NCBI GenBank assembly: GCA_027422505.1 | Contig: JAPQWV010000491.1 | Coordinates: 186,001-250,000, forward strand | Reading direction: 5' to 3' | Source of the DNA: Craterostigma plantagineum | Lineage: Eukaryota; Streptophyta; Magnoliopsida; Lamiales; Linderniaceae | Length of the DNA stretch: 64,000 nucleotides | Translations under genes and position numbers: made by a program | The notes under the pieces: model-generated | What the model was told of the DNA's origin: nothing | Database searches by the model: none | What the model saw: only the letters and a program-made list of their open reading frames with translations | Part shown: in pieces, positions 12,731 through 23,028 of the stretch | How positions within the stretch are numbered: the stretch's first letter is position 1 | Layout: each line of letters begins with the position of its first letter

Positions 12731-12947
12731 CAAAAAGATCACTCATCTTCTTCGGGTGAAGCAGCAGTTGCAGCATAAAATCATCCTTGGATGTAATTGT
12801 CATATGATCTAGTGCCTGTACTGGAGTACAATATGTATGTAAGAATATCACATTTCACATGTGTTACATTAACTAATCAATATTACTAGTATTTCTTTGA
12901 CCCTCTATGTGTTTAAACTATAAATGTAACTAATTTTAATGTAAGTG

Positions 12948-12984
<37 letters not shown>

Positions 12985-13569
12985 GAGAATTATTTTAAAG
13001 TATCATGAAAATATTAAATTTATAAGAGTATCTCCAACCCGTAGCACAAAAATACGGTTAATTCTGCATAATATGCAGTTACTACAGTGCTTTTACTCCA
13101 ACCCATAAACTCTATTTTTCTACACTAATTTTACCCCAATCCATTAACTTTATTTTCTACTCTAAAAATCAAATTCCTATATTAAACTTCATAATATAAT
13201 AACTAAAAAGTCAAAATAATTAAAATTAATTAAATTATAAAGTTAGCATATTATCCAATTATAATTTTATCAACTTAAATAAAAAGGAAATTAACATTAT
13301 TGTTGCTTTTATTAACAAGTTATGAATAGCCGCACGTTGTACGGTTGCGAGAAAGCTTCAACTCGGACAATGAGTCACACAAAAGTATAGGAAAATATGA
13401 GACATAAAATATAATGATGTGTAAAGCATCCAGAGGGATATCTAGGGATGAACTATTTTATACAAAAATGTCTATGTATGACATATTGGTGCTATCTAGA
13501 CAAATATATTATATATTGTGATATGTCGCCATATATTTCAAAATAAGCTGAAATTGGTAAGAAAAATAG
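12731..13569. other. 3' flank of the HAD gene
   Basis: Holds the 3' UTR, a (TA)n run at about 12949-12980, and from about 13027 a stretch with repeated ctccaaccc phrases typical of plant MITEs, whose ends I could not fix. No further gene. Confidence 0.55.
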
Positions 13570-13578
13570 TACTTAAAA

Positions 13579-13974
13579 GGATATAGTTGAATTCAGGCCC
13601 AGTCGAAAATTTAATTTAAGATTCAAGTCCTGTCAGAAAAAAAGTTTAGTTTAAAGGACACAATTTCTGTAAAATTTAGAGATAATGACCTAACTTAAAA
13701 AAGTGGTATAAAAGTTATGAACCGGTATATGATAATCATTTTGTGCTACAAACTTTCAAAATATTGTATTTGAACAATGAAGTGGTAATGCGGAAATGAA
13801 ATGGTATCGAATGATCATTAACTGGTAACGGATGATCGTTGTGTGTTACAAAATTTCAACATATTGCTATTTCAGAGCAATGAAGTATACTGCATAAATC
13901 GGATCCTTAAAACTTCCTGACAGGGCCTGGATCCTAAATGAAACTTTTGACGGGGCCTGAAATGAAAAGTCCCC
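13579..13974. mobile_element. Short family-A MULE derivative (MITE-sized)
   Basis: Ends GGATATAGTTGAATTCAGGC and, reversed, GGGGACTTTTCATTTCAGGC, matching the element at 86-4191, including sub-terminal cctgtcaga and aaaggaca words. Flanks tacttaaaa (13570-13578) and aagttaaaa (13975-13983) agree at 7 of 9 positions. Non-coding. Confidence 0.8.
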
Positions 13975-14085
13975 AAGTTAAAAAGGTGAGGAGTATGACG
14001 GAAAGCTGAGGGAGAGCACCGTCACCACGCTATGGCAATTAATTTTCTTGGGAATTGCAGCATATTTGTATCTATTAATTACAAT

Positions 14086-14598
14086 CAAGGTTCTGAAATC
14101 GGGTTTTCGAACCGGACCGGAAATTTTAGTGGTTTAAGGTTTAGTGGTTTAACCGGCATAAAACCGGAACCAAACCGGACTAAAATTGGTGCCCCTAAGT
14201 ATAAAATTATATTTTATGAATATATGTTGGGGATAAAAAATCAATTATAAAAGGGGTGTTAAAATAAATTAATTGATGTGGGTCAAAATTGAATAAATTT
14301 AAAATATAGAGATCTAAAATGAATTAGACAATGAGTTATTAAATTCGTTTTATATTTCATTTTATGCCTCAGTTAGGATTTGAACCCAAGTCATTGGGCT
14401 CAAGACTTAGCCTGCCAACCTCCAAACCCCTCCTCCTTATGGTAAAAGCTCAGTAGTTCGCTCATTAACTATCTTTTATTTTTTATTTTTTATTTTTTTT
14501 AATAATAGCTAGACCGGACCGGTACCAAACCGGAAATTTAACCGGTTCGCCGGTTCCCGGACGGACCCTGACGGTCTGGTCCGGTCTTCAAAACCTTG
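14086..14598. mobile_element. hAT-like MITE with TIR CAAGGTTYTGAA
   Basis: Left CAAGGTTCTGAAATCGGG, right reversed CAAGGTTTTGAAGACCGG; perfect 8-bp duplication attacaat at 14078-14085 and 14599-14606. Sub-terminal accgg / ccggt words in both orientations. No transposase gene. Confidence 0.88.
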
Positions 14599-14606
14599 AT
14601 TACAAT

Positions 14607-15257
14607 ATATCCCTTTTAGCATATCATGATTACAATAATGCCAAAAACTGACTGGCCACCTTCATGAAACAGGCTGAGAGTAAACGTTTCCCCGAAAAGA
14701 CAGAATCTTACGAACTGAAATGAAAATGTATAAACAAAAAGTATAATCTAAAGCAACTGTATCGACGGCATTAATGGAACTTGTTCATTCGAAAAAAGAG
14801 TTTTTACTGTGCGACAAAGCTATGTGCATAATTAAATGTTCTTACATCTCTTGCAATAATTGGAGGGGTCGTTCAATGAAACGAAGTGGTTGCGATAAGT
14901 AATCTTATAGTCAAATTATACAATTCACATACCAAGGTAACAGACAAACAATATCGTTTGCACTAATAAATGCACTAATCTCGCATGTCATAAAAATCCT
15001 ATCGAACTCACGCATACTTACCTTTGATCTTATCGAAACTCTTAATAGTTCAAACTTAGTATGTTGTTAGTGTCTTCCAATTTTTTTTTTTTTTTTTTTT
15101 ATATATTTCGTGTAAGAATCCATATATGGCCTCAATCATACTTAATATGATCTTATTGCCACTATAGTATTAGCATCTTGACGTTCAAGAACTAGGTGGT
15201 GTCAAGATTGGGAAGATCGGAGCCAATCAGATCTTTTCAGTAACTAATTATGTTCTG
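14607..15257. other. Intergenic spacer
   Basis: AT-rich, with a ~20-bp poly-T run near 15080. No gene, RNA or element boundary recognised. Confidence 0.6.
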
Positions 15258-15266
15258 TTAAAATAA

Positions 15267-15870
15267 GGGAATTACTATTTACCGCCCCCTTTTTCCTAGT
15301 TACCGCCCCCTAAAGGTTGAAAAAAGACGTTTTTGCCCTTATGTTATTTAAATTAATTTAAAAAGAATAAACTATAATAAACAGTAAAAATTTCTATCCA
15401 AAGTCCTTTACCACACAACAATTTTCAAATCATATATCCAAATCAGACCAAAAAACAGAGAAAATAGTAATTCACAATGGATCGTCGACAAGGATAGGGA
15501 AAGGGAAAGGGGGTGTTCGCACGACTGGTAAGCAAATTGTCGTAAAAGTCATTCGTACGTAGATAGAATGTCGGAATAGGCTGAAAAAACGGCCGATCGG
15601 ACACAAAATTGGGGGGAAATCGGCACCGCCGAAATCGAATTTCGGTCGGCCAAGACACGACCGAAACACGTTTTGGCCGCGTTAGCCGAAACCGAAAATC
15701 TGTTTCGGTCGCGTCTTGGCCGACCGAAATCACGTTTCGGCCGCGCAAGAGGCCGCCGAAATCATGCTTCGGTCGGCTCTTGTCCGGCTGAGATCGTGTT
15801 TCGGCCGGGACTTTGCCGACCGAAATCATGTTTTGGTCGGCACTGTTTCGGCCGAAAATACCGATAGGCC
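15267..15870 (+). repeat. Left long terminal inverted repeat of the PMD MULE
   Basis: Pairs with about 18150-18759. Inner half is an array of short gccgaaa / tttcggcc units, clearest at 15616-15860. Confidence 0.8.
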
Positions 15871-15904
15871 GTTATTTTTTTTTAAAAATAAATATCTAAT
15901 TGCA

Positions 15905-16960
15905 GGCCAGTGGAAAGTCCCTACTGGGAGGGAGCAGCAGATCCCCCCGGTGGAGGGATCTGGAGAGCGTCACACGAGGACGCGCGGCGTTGATGCATCC
16001 GTTCGTAGAGAGCGGGAGGAGGAGAGGCGGCAGCGAGCGGCTGCTTCTCATTCCGTATATGCGGATCACGATCCGCAGGCGGATGGTGACGTGGCGGATT
16101 ATGCAGCGTCGTTTCAGTCGTCCGACGACGATGTGATACCGGCATCCTCAGGTAATTCCCTTCTCCAGTATAAACTGACTTGCGATGTTGTGTCGTAATA
16201 TGCGTAAAAAATGTTAAATTTATTTTTGGGTCGTTCGTAAAAATGAAATAGGGAACAAGCGCTTCAGGGTCGTAGATGACGATTCCTGGAGGGTGCAGGG
16301 GCCACAGCCCGGTGGTCCAGAAGATCGCGAGGTGATCCCTAGTTATCTGGGGCACATCGCGCCCCGCATCTGGATGGGTGAGGAGGAGAGGCCCCTGCTG
16401 AAGTGCGAGCAGCGGGCGTTAGTGCTTGGAAAGCTGAAGGATTGGTACTCCCAATTCCCGCAGGAGACGCAGCGCCAGATCGATGGCACGAGGCTTGGGC
16501 ACCTCACAGATGCCATGGTGGGTCACTTGGACCAGCCTCTATTGTGCGCTTTTGTGGAGCGCTGGCAGCCCGACACGAACACCTTCCACATGCCATTCAG
16601 GGAGATGACGATCATGCTCCACGACGTCGAGCAGATCCTGGGTATCCCGATCGAAGGGGCGACGGCATCGGGCACCCCGGACGTCGGCGATGGGCAGATC
16701 GCGGCGAGGGAGATTATGGGCGTCTCCTCAGACGAGCTGAGGGGTTATTGGAGAGGCGGTGGGGTTGCATCGAAAGACGTGATGCAGGTGATGCATGGTC
16801 GGCCGGCGGGGTTTCAGGCCATGGCTTGGTTGTGGATTCTTTTGGGGTCGACGTTGTTCGTTGACAAGAGCGGGACCCGTGTGAAGCCCGACATCATGCA
16901 CAAGTTCTACCGCTCGTTGGCCTCTGCCAGCCAGTACTCGTGGGGTTCGTCCAAGCTTTG
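15905..16960 (+). pseudogene. Plant mobile domain (PMD) protein, 3'-truncated, transposon-borne
   Basis: Two exons are readable: one ending at 16151 (donor gtaatt) and one from 16252 to about 16960, joined in phase through SSG/NKRF. The second shows PMD hallmarks in order: GPEDREVIPSYLGHIAPRIW, a CALVxx-like helical block, CAFVERWQPDTNTFHMPFRE followed by MTIMLHDVEQILGIPIEG, and a GFQAMAWLWILLGSTLF segment followed by YSWGS. In the family (Arabidopsis MAIN/MAIL1 and many transposon copies) the domain continues past YSWGS to further helices; here the frame is lost at about 16960 where it meets the oppositely oriented transposase. PMD proteins act in silencing and genome stability in plants; for this copy function is unknown. 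The upstream exon start (after a possible acceptor ttgcag ending at 15905) is uncertain. Confidence 0.8.
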
Positions 16961-16989
16961 GCGAACTTCTCCTTATGCACCAACCATGT

Positions 16990-18044
16990 CTACTCAACGT
17001 ACTGCAAGACAGCGGATTCACCTTTCCAACGCATACGCATGTCACTCACGGCCTGCTCGTGTTCATCTATCGTCGGAGCGTCCATGACTGCTTTCCAGGC
17101 CTTATGCCTGAAGTGCGCTGCAGTCTTTTTGTTCTTCCCCTTAATCCAATAAACTCTATTGTCCACGTCTTTGTCAAGTGCATAACAGATGGTGAGAATG
17201 TGGAAATACCATCTGTATGGGTCAGAGAAGGCCCAACTCACGATCAGTCACAATCGCTGAAGGGTGGACATCTGGTCCTAGAATATCCCGAAGAGACTAC
17301 ATCATCCACCCATAACTTCTCTCAGTCTCGTCTTCCATAACGACAAACCCACACAGGAAGTTGTGATTACAGGGAGTCATCCCCATAATCTCAACTAGAG
17401 GCATCTTATACCTATTGGTCTTGTACGTAGGTCAATACCAATAAAGTACGGATACGTCCTCATCAGTGCGAGTGAGTCCGGATGTGCGAGAAAACATGTG
17501 TCCGCATTAGTCTCCTCGTCACCCACGGCTTGAACAAAATATCCGGCCTGATTCGCCTGTTGCATCAACTGGGTCACCACGTTTCGGCACTTAGAGTTAT
17601 CCTTCTTCAAACGATCTCTGTAATTATATATATGTTGGATCGTTGCGTTATCTTCTGCGTGTTCATAGCTGCGAGGATATGAGCTGGTTTCGCTTGCGCA
17701 TCAGTAATTTACTCTACAACCTTTTTTGCCTGGCCGCTTAACCCACTCGTCTGGCGGTGTCCCTTGGGATACTGTATCAGAGGGTGATTGTGCGTGGATT
17801 TTTCAGGTGGGCCCGTACGAATATACCATTCCTTAGTAACTGGATCCTCATGGGCTTTGAGTAGAAACGGACACCCGCACTTGTTAGACTTCGACCGCCT
17901 CTCCAAATCATCCTTGTTGCCTCTATAGCATACTCCGCGAGAACATCTAATTAATTTTTTCGTACCGTATTTCTTATGCGACGAAATAATCACCTCGAAA
18001 CCAAGAGCAATAGCGACGCTTTTTGCCCAGTTAGTGGCTTCCAC
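16990..18044 (-). pseudogene. mudrA/FAR1-type MULE transposase, fragmented
   Basis: Three minus-strand pieces in the expected order. 18044-17709: N-terminal FAR1/WRKY-GCM1 zinc-binding domain with WAKSVAIALGFEV, CSRGVCYRG, KCGCPFLLKA and the terminal HNH of STHNHPL. 17610-17395: central part with QAVGDEETNADTCFLAHPDS, corresponding to the region just before the transposase core. 17241-16990: C-terminal-like part with WIKGKNKKTAAHFRHKAWKAV. Frameshifts and missing DNA separate them, and the catalytic DDE core is not readable, so it cannot be active. It converges on the PMD gene; both were probably trimmed by one internal deletion. Confidence 0.75.
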
Positions 18045-18149
18045 GTCGGTCGAAAATCGTCCTCCTTGGCGGAAATGCTCACTGTAATTTACCCCGTCGC
18101 CGACAAAATCCTCCAGGATGTGGACATCACTCTCGTCATCTGAAAAAAA

Positions 18150-18759
18150 AAATAAAAAATTACAGCCAAACCGAAATTTCGCCCGCTTGTATCTGAAGCC
18201 GAAATCAGATCTCGGCCCCGCATGAGAGGGCCGAAATCAAATTTCGGCCGGAGTAGCCGCGACCGATTAGTGATTTCGGCCGGACCAGATCCGGCCGAAA
18301 AACAGTTTCGGCCCTCACTAGGACAGCTGAACAACAATCGGCTGTCTTCTGCAGGGCGGAAATTTTTTTTTGGCTCCCACATGGTGTTGCCGAAGTAATG
18401 TTTCAGCTGCACCATGTGGGAGCCGAAATTTCGTTTCAGTCGGGCCAATTTTCCCGAGCAAATCCAATCGATGTTCGGTAATTAATCTACGTACGAACGA
18501 ATTTTACGATAATTTGCTTACCACTCGTGCCAATTGACCCTTTCATTTGCCCTTTCCCTTTTCCAAAAAAACGATTCATTGTGATTTGAGTTTTTTTTGG
18601 TTATGTTTGAGCCTGATTTGGATCTGTGATTACGATATGGAAAGTGTTCTATGAAAAAAAGACTTTAAATAAAAATTTATATTCAAAAGGGCAACTTGGT
18701 CTTTTTCAGCCCTTTAGGGGGCGGTGACTAGGAAAAAGGGGGCGGTGAATAGTAATTCA
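18150..18759 (-). repeat. Right long terminal inverted repeat of the PMD MULE
   Basis: Inverse of 15267-15870; contains the same gccgaaa units (18170-18440), the gtaagcaaatt block and the terminal ggtgaatagtaattca. Confidence 0.8.
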
Positions 18760-18888
18760 GTAAAATAACTAATTAATGGCTACCTAAACTACTAATGGAC
18801 GATTATGGCCTTTAGATGAAGCTGCACCACAAATCATTATTTATAGCACGTGCCAGTAGATGTTTACTTTTTTTTCTTTTATCATAAT

Positions 18889-19742
18889 TGTAGACCTTTT
18901 TTGTCCAATGAGAGTTTCTATTATTCCAAGTAATTATGTAAATTGGGGGTACAACTTAGAAAACTCGATATGTATGATCTATAATGTTTAAGTATGTAAA
19001 AATATTCAATTAAGTGCTTAAAGGTGATTTAATTGTTAAGATAATCGAATTTGTGTGATCTTGTGCTTATCTGGAATATTGTTCTGATCACCTAGTTATG
19101 AACGTTTTCGATTGAATGGAATCTCACTGTGTGCTATATATGGAAAATATAATATTTTGAGTGATATGTGAACTGTCTGCGAGAATAAGTTATTTTAGGA
19201 AAAAATATCACTGTGATCACCTATGAACACTGTTGTAAAACTTGACCTAGGCGCTAGGCAGCCCTGTCCGAGGCACTTTTTGGCTAGGCAGCTGATTAAT
19301 CGGTGGAACCAATTAATCGGCCTAGGCGGCCGATTAGGAGGTCTCATTGTTTTTTTTTTTTTTGTAATTTTTTATGAAAAAACTTTTTTTTTGCAAATTT
19401 TTTTTAAATACAAAAAACATTATTATGATTGACATTATTTATTTAAATAGATAAATTTGATATAGCTTTACTTTAGTATATTAGCATACAAATAAAATTT
19501 ACAAAAAATCGGTCGACTAATTTCCGCTTACAAACCGCCTACCCCGCCTAGCCCGCCTAGGCGCTACGGGCTCCCGACTAGCACCTAGCGAGTTCTACAA
19601 CATTGCCTATGAATGACTGTATGCTATATTTGGATAAGATATTATGATTGAGCTGTACACGTGATAAAGTTACTTTAGGAAAGAATATCACTATGATCAC
19701 TTGGATATGAACGATTGTATACTATATATGGAAAAGATATTC
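18889..19742 (+). repeat. Copia 5' LTR, first part (interrupted)
   Basis: Matches 42483-42960 almost continuously once the hAT insertion is removed; broken at 19743 by the gypsy element, resuming at 29450. Confidence 0.85.
19228..19605. mobile_element. hAT-like MITE in the copia 5' LTR
   Basis: Ends CACTGTTGTAAAACT and, reversed, CAATGTTGTAGAACT; perfect 8-bp duplication cctatgaa (19220-19227, 19606-19613). The empty site is visible in the other LTR at about 42818. Sub-terminal cctaggcgcc-type words. A related, endless relic occurs near 50155-50222. Confidence 0.9.
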
Positions 19743-20721
19743 TGATAGAACCCGGATGTAGGTTCGCACGTGAGCTGAGATCATCCTTGAAAGATTTGAC
19801 TCGAAGAACGAAATGACACGAACTCAAAATAAAAGAAGAATAAAACTAGTAGCCACGGAAAATAACTTGACTCGACACGAACCGGAAAATATTAGGATGC
19901 AATTTGAAGGACCCGAATGGCGCGAGTTGAACACGGCAAAAATAGGATGGACCTATCTCCTCCGAATCACAACGAACGGCTTTCGAAAAATGCTATCCCC
20001 TCACCCAAACCGGCCCTCAAACAACAATATTATGACGGAGCCTAACACCTTTGAATTAAGGGCTGAGTTTGGACGAAAGTTTTGACGCCACAACTAGCTA
20101 AATTGCAACGAAACACTAGTTTATAAGTCGGGTGGAATTGCGAAGCAAATCCGAGCTAATTTGCTAGAAACTAGCGAAAGGAAAATAAACTCACGGTTTA
20201 TCGAATGATCAAAGTCTGCTTTTTTTCCATGCATGCATAACGAAAGTTTAAAGGTAGAAAGTCAACACAAGAATTAAAAAAAATTATTAAGTTGCCTACT
20301 AAAACCTAGGATAGAATGGGTTGATACCCATGCAATGACTTGCTCGAAACTTGTGGGGTCAAAGGTGTGTGGTTGGTGATTGATATTCTCCTTGTCCTTC
20401 CAGCTTCCTCTCGACAGTTTTTCCATCAGTTTGGGCTTTCAATGGATGTAGTTTTAGGTGCTAAACTAGGCCTCAAGCCCACTTAGTCCGATATCCCTCA
20501 TTTCTAAGATGTTGTAGAATTTGGCCCGGTCTTCTTTACTTGTAATAGACCCTTGTTCAAAAGTCTGGTGAATTAGTCCGTTCAAAGCGTCGTCCATTTG
20601 TTTCTTCCTTGATCGCGTACTTGGCCCGGTTATGTTGTGAAGAGGGTCGTCGGGCGCTTTTATATTTTATTGTCTAGCCGTGGTGGCACCCTCGCCATCG
20701 AGCGCACTTGCTTGTTTCGCA
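19743..20721 (-). repeat. Gypsy 3' LTR
   Basis: On the minus strand begins tgcgaaacaagcaagtgcg next to a polypurine tract at about 20722-20740. Direct copy of 28470-29446. Confidence 0.88.
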
Positions 20722-21892
20722 TCATCTCCTCTCCCTTGGAAAGGATTCGTCCTCGAATCCACATAATCTGAAAATTCAAACGGAGATAAATCAGCAACAT
20801 TAAAAGTCGCGCTAACGCCATACTCACTTGGTAGGTCGAGCTTGCAAGCTTGTCATTGATTCTCGCCAACACTTTGAATGGTCCGTCGCCTCGTGGGTGT
20901 AATTTGGTTCGCCTCGCGGCTGGGAACCGTTCCTTTCGCATATGAATCCACACCCACTTGCCGGTTTCGAAGATAACGCGCTTACGCCCTTTATTTGCCT
21001 TTGTCGCGACCTTTTGCTATTTTTCTCCAAATATGCACGCGCTTGCTCGTGCAACTTCCTACCTGTTCGACCCTCTCAACACCATCCATGTTAATATGAT
21101 CCTTCAAAGGCAATGGAGTTAAATCGAGTGGAGTTATAGGATTAAAACCGTAAACAAGCTCAAATGGAGAAAATTACGTAGAAGAATGAATCGTACGATT
21201 ATATGCCAACTCAGCTATTGGTAAACAATTCTCCCAACCTTTTAAATTCTTTTTTATCAATGCACGAAGTAAAACGCCTATTGTCCTATTCGTTACCTCG
21301 GTTCGGCCATCGGTCTAGGGGTGACTAGTAGTTGAAAATAATAACTTTGTACCCAATTTTCCCCAAAGACTCCTCCAAAAATAACTTAAGAATTTAACAT
21401 CCCTATCAGACACAATGGTTCTTGGAACCCCATGCAAACGAATAATCTCCCTAAAGAATAAATCGGCAACATGCTTAGCATCATCCGATTATTGCATGCA
21501 ATGAAATGAGACATCTTGGAAAATCTATCAACCACAACAAGGATAGAATCCATGCCTTTTTGAGACCTCGGTAACCCAAGTATAAAGTCCATCGATACGT
21601 CAGTCCAAGGTGCTTGAGGGGTGGGGAGTGGGGTATACAGTCCGTGTGGCATAGACTTAGACTTAGCTCTCTTACACTCTAGACATCTAGCGCAAACCCT
21701 CTCGACATCTCGCTTCATGCAAGGCCAATAATAATGCTCTTTCGAAATATCAAGGGTTTTTGTTACCCCGAAATGTCCCATTAATCCCCCACAATGAGCT
21801 TCCTTCTCTAAATACTCACGAAGAGAACACGAAGGAATACACAATTGGTTTTCTCTAAACAAAAATCCATCATGTCGATAGAACTTGTTCAC
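20660..21892 (-). pseudogene. Gypsy integrase and C-terminal tail, broken
   Basis: 21892-21386 encodes the H2C2 zinc-binding domain ([16 protein letters not shown] ... [12 protein letters not shown]) and the first part of the core with [17 protein letters not shown] and [13 protein letters not shown]; the first catalytic Asp is present, later parts are frameshifted. 21054-20660 carries the tail with [16 protein letters not shown], in two frames, running to the LTR. Several stops and frameshifts between about 21390 and 21060. Non-functional. Confidence 0.85.
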
Positions 21893-23023
21893 GGCAATTG
21901 TTCACACTCAATATAAATTGATGCAAAGTCGTGATCCTTTTCGTACAAGTCCTTAACAAATGCGAAACCCAAAATAGAAGTGCTAAGAGAAGTGATAAGA
22001 GAATACCTTCTTGATAAATAATCCGCGACAATATTATCCTTACCCTTCTTATACTTTACCACGTACGGGAAGGTCTCGATGAAAGCGATCCACTTAGCAT
22101 GTCTCTTGTGCAAGTTCTTTTGCCCCTTGAGGTACGACTCATGATCCGTGTGTACGACGAACTCCTTGGGCAGCAAATAGTGTTGCCACGTCTCCAAAGC
22201 TCTAACCACGGTGTACAACTCTTTGTCGTAGGTCGGGTAGTTCAAGGTTGCTCCGTTAAGCTTCTCGCTGAAATACGCAATCGGCCGACCTTCTTGGAGT
22301 AAAACAGCGCCTATACCTATTCCTGAAGCATCACACTCAAGCTCAAAGGTTTTATTAAAGTCAGGTAGCATAAGTACGTGTGCATTCGTTAAATCATGCT
22401 TCAATTGATCAAATGAATTCTGTTGAGATTCTCCCCATTCGAACGCCACATTCTTCTTAACTAACTCATTTAAAGGGGCAGCCTTTGTTGAGAAATTCTT
22501 AACAAAGCGCCGATAAAAACTAGCAAGACCATGGAATGACCGAATTTCAGTCACACTTTTCGGAGTCGGCCATTCGAGGATTGCTTGAACCTTGGACTGA
22601 TCGACCCGCAAGCCATTGCTACCCACGACAAATCCAAGAAAGACAACCTCATGTGCACAAAATGAGCACTTTTTTGGCATTGACATATAGTTTTTCTTCA
22701 CGCAAAGTACTAAGAACAATCCTAAGGTGCTCGGTATGATCATGTAAATTCTTACTATAGACTAAAATGTCATCAAAGTACACAACCATAAACTTGCCAA
22801 TAAAACGTCTTAAGACATTATTCATCAGGCGCATAAAAGTACTCAGAGCATTAGTTAGGCCAAATGGCATCACTAACCACTCGTAAAGGCCAAATTTAGT
22901 CTTAAAGGCCGTTTTCCATTCACCGCCTTCTTTGGCTCGAATCTGATGATACCCTGATCTTAAATCAATTTTGAAAATAAAGATGCTCCATGTAATTCAT
23001 CAAGCATATCATCTAAATGGGGA
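21889..23023 (-). pseudogene. Gypsy reverse transcriptase (3' half) and RNase H, frameshifted
   Basis: 23023-22649 contains [12 protein letters not shown] and the RT active site YFDDILVYS; a frameshift near 22740 leads into the frame with [17 protein letters not shown] and the thumb, then an RNase H with [35 protein letters not shown] and TDHESYLKG, ending at the connection to integrase (SRRYSLI). The 5' half of RT is on the far side of the solo LTR at 23029-25993. Confidence 0.88.
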
Positions 23024-23028
23024 ATAGG

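Larger units (their letters stand above)
15267..18759. mobile_element. Long-TIR Mutator-like element carrying a PMD gene and a mudrA-like transposase remnant
   Basis: Terminal inverted repeats extend roughly 600 bp: the left arm (accgccccctttttcctagt, a gggaaagggaaaggg block, gtaagcaaattgtcgtaaaa) is mirrored at the right end. Flanks ttaaaataa (15258-15266) and gtaaaataa (18760-18768) agree at 8 of 9 positions, the Mutator TSD length. Inside, a PMD-domain gene runs rightward and a FAR1/mudrA-type transposase leftward; both are cut near 16960-16990, so this is an internally deleted derivative. Both TIR inner zones contain repeated ccgaaa...ttcggcc palindromic units. GC content is clearly higher than in neighbouring elements. 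Confidence 0.88.

Noticed and set aside
12455..12851. Frames rich in poly-Ile, poly-Tyr and a reverse-strand copy around the AAT repeat
   Set aside because: Shadow translations of the microsatellite; only the Asn frame is supported by splicing and domain continuity.
13027..13340. Possible MITE with repeated ctccaaccc
   Set aside because: Plausible, but no terminal inverted repeats or TSD could be fixed, so it is only mentioned in the flank entry.
15443..15867. Several frames with repeated FGRxxxxRN motifs upstream of the PMD gene
   Set aside because: Products of the gccgaaa repeat units within the TIR, present on both strands; not a gene.
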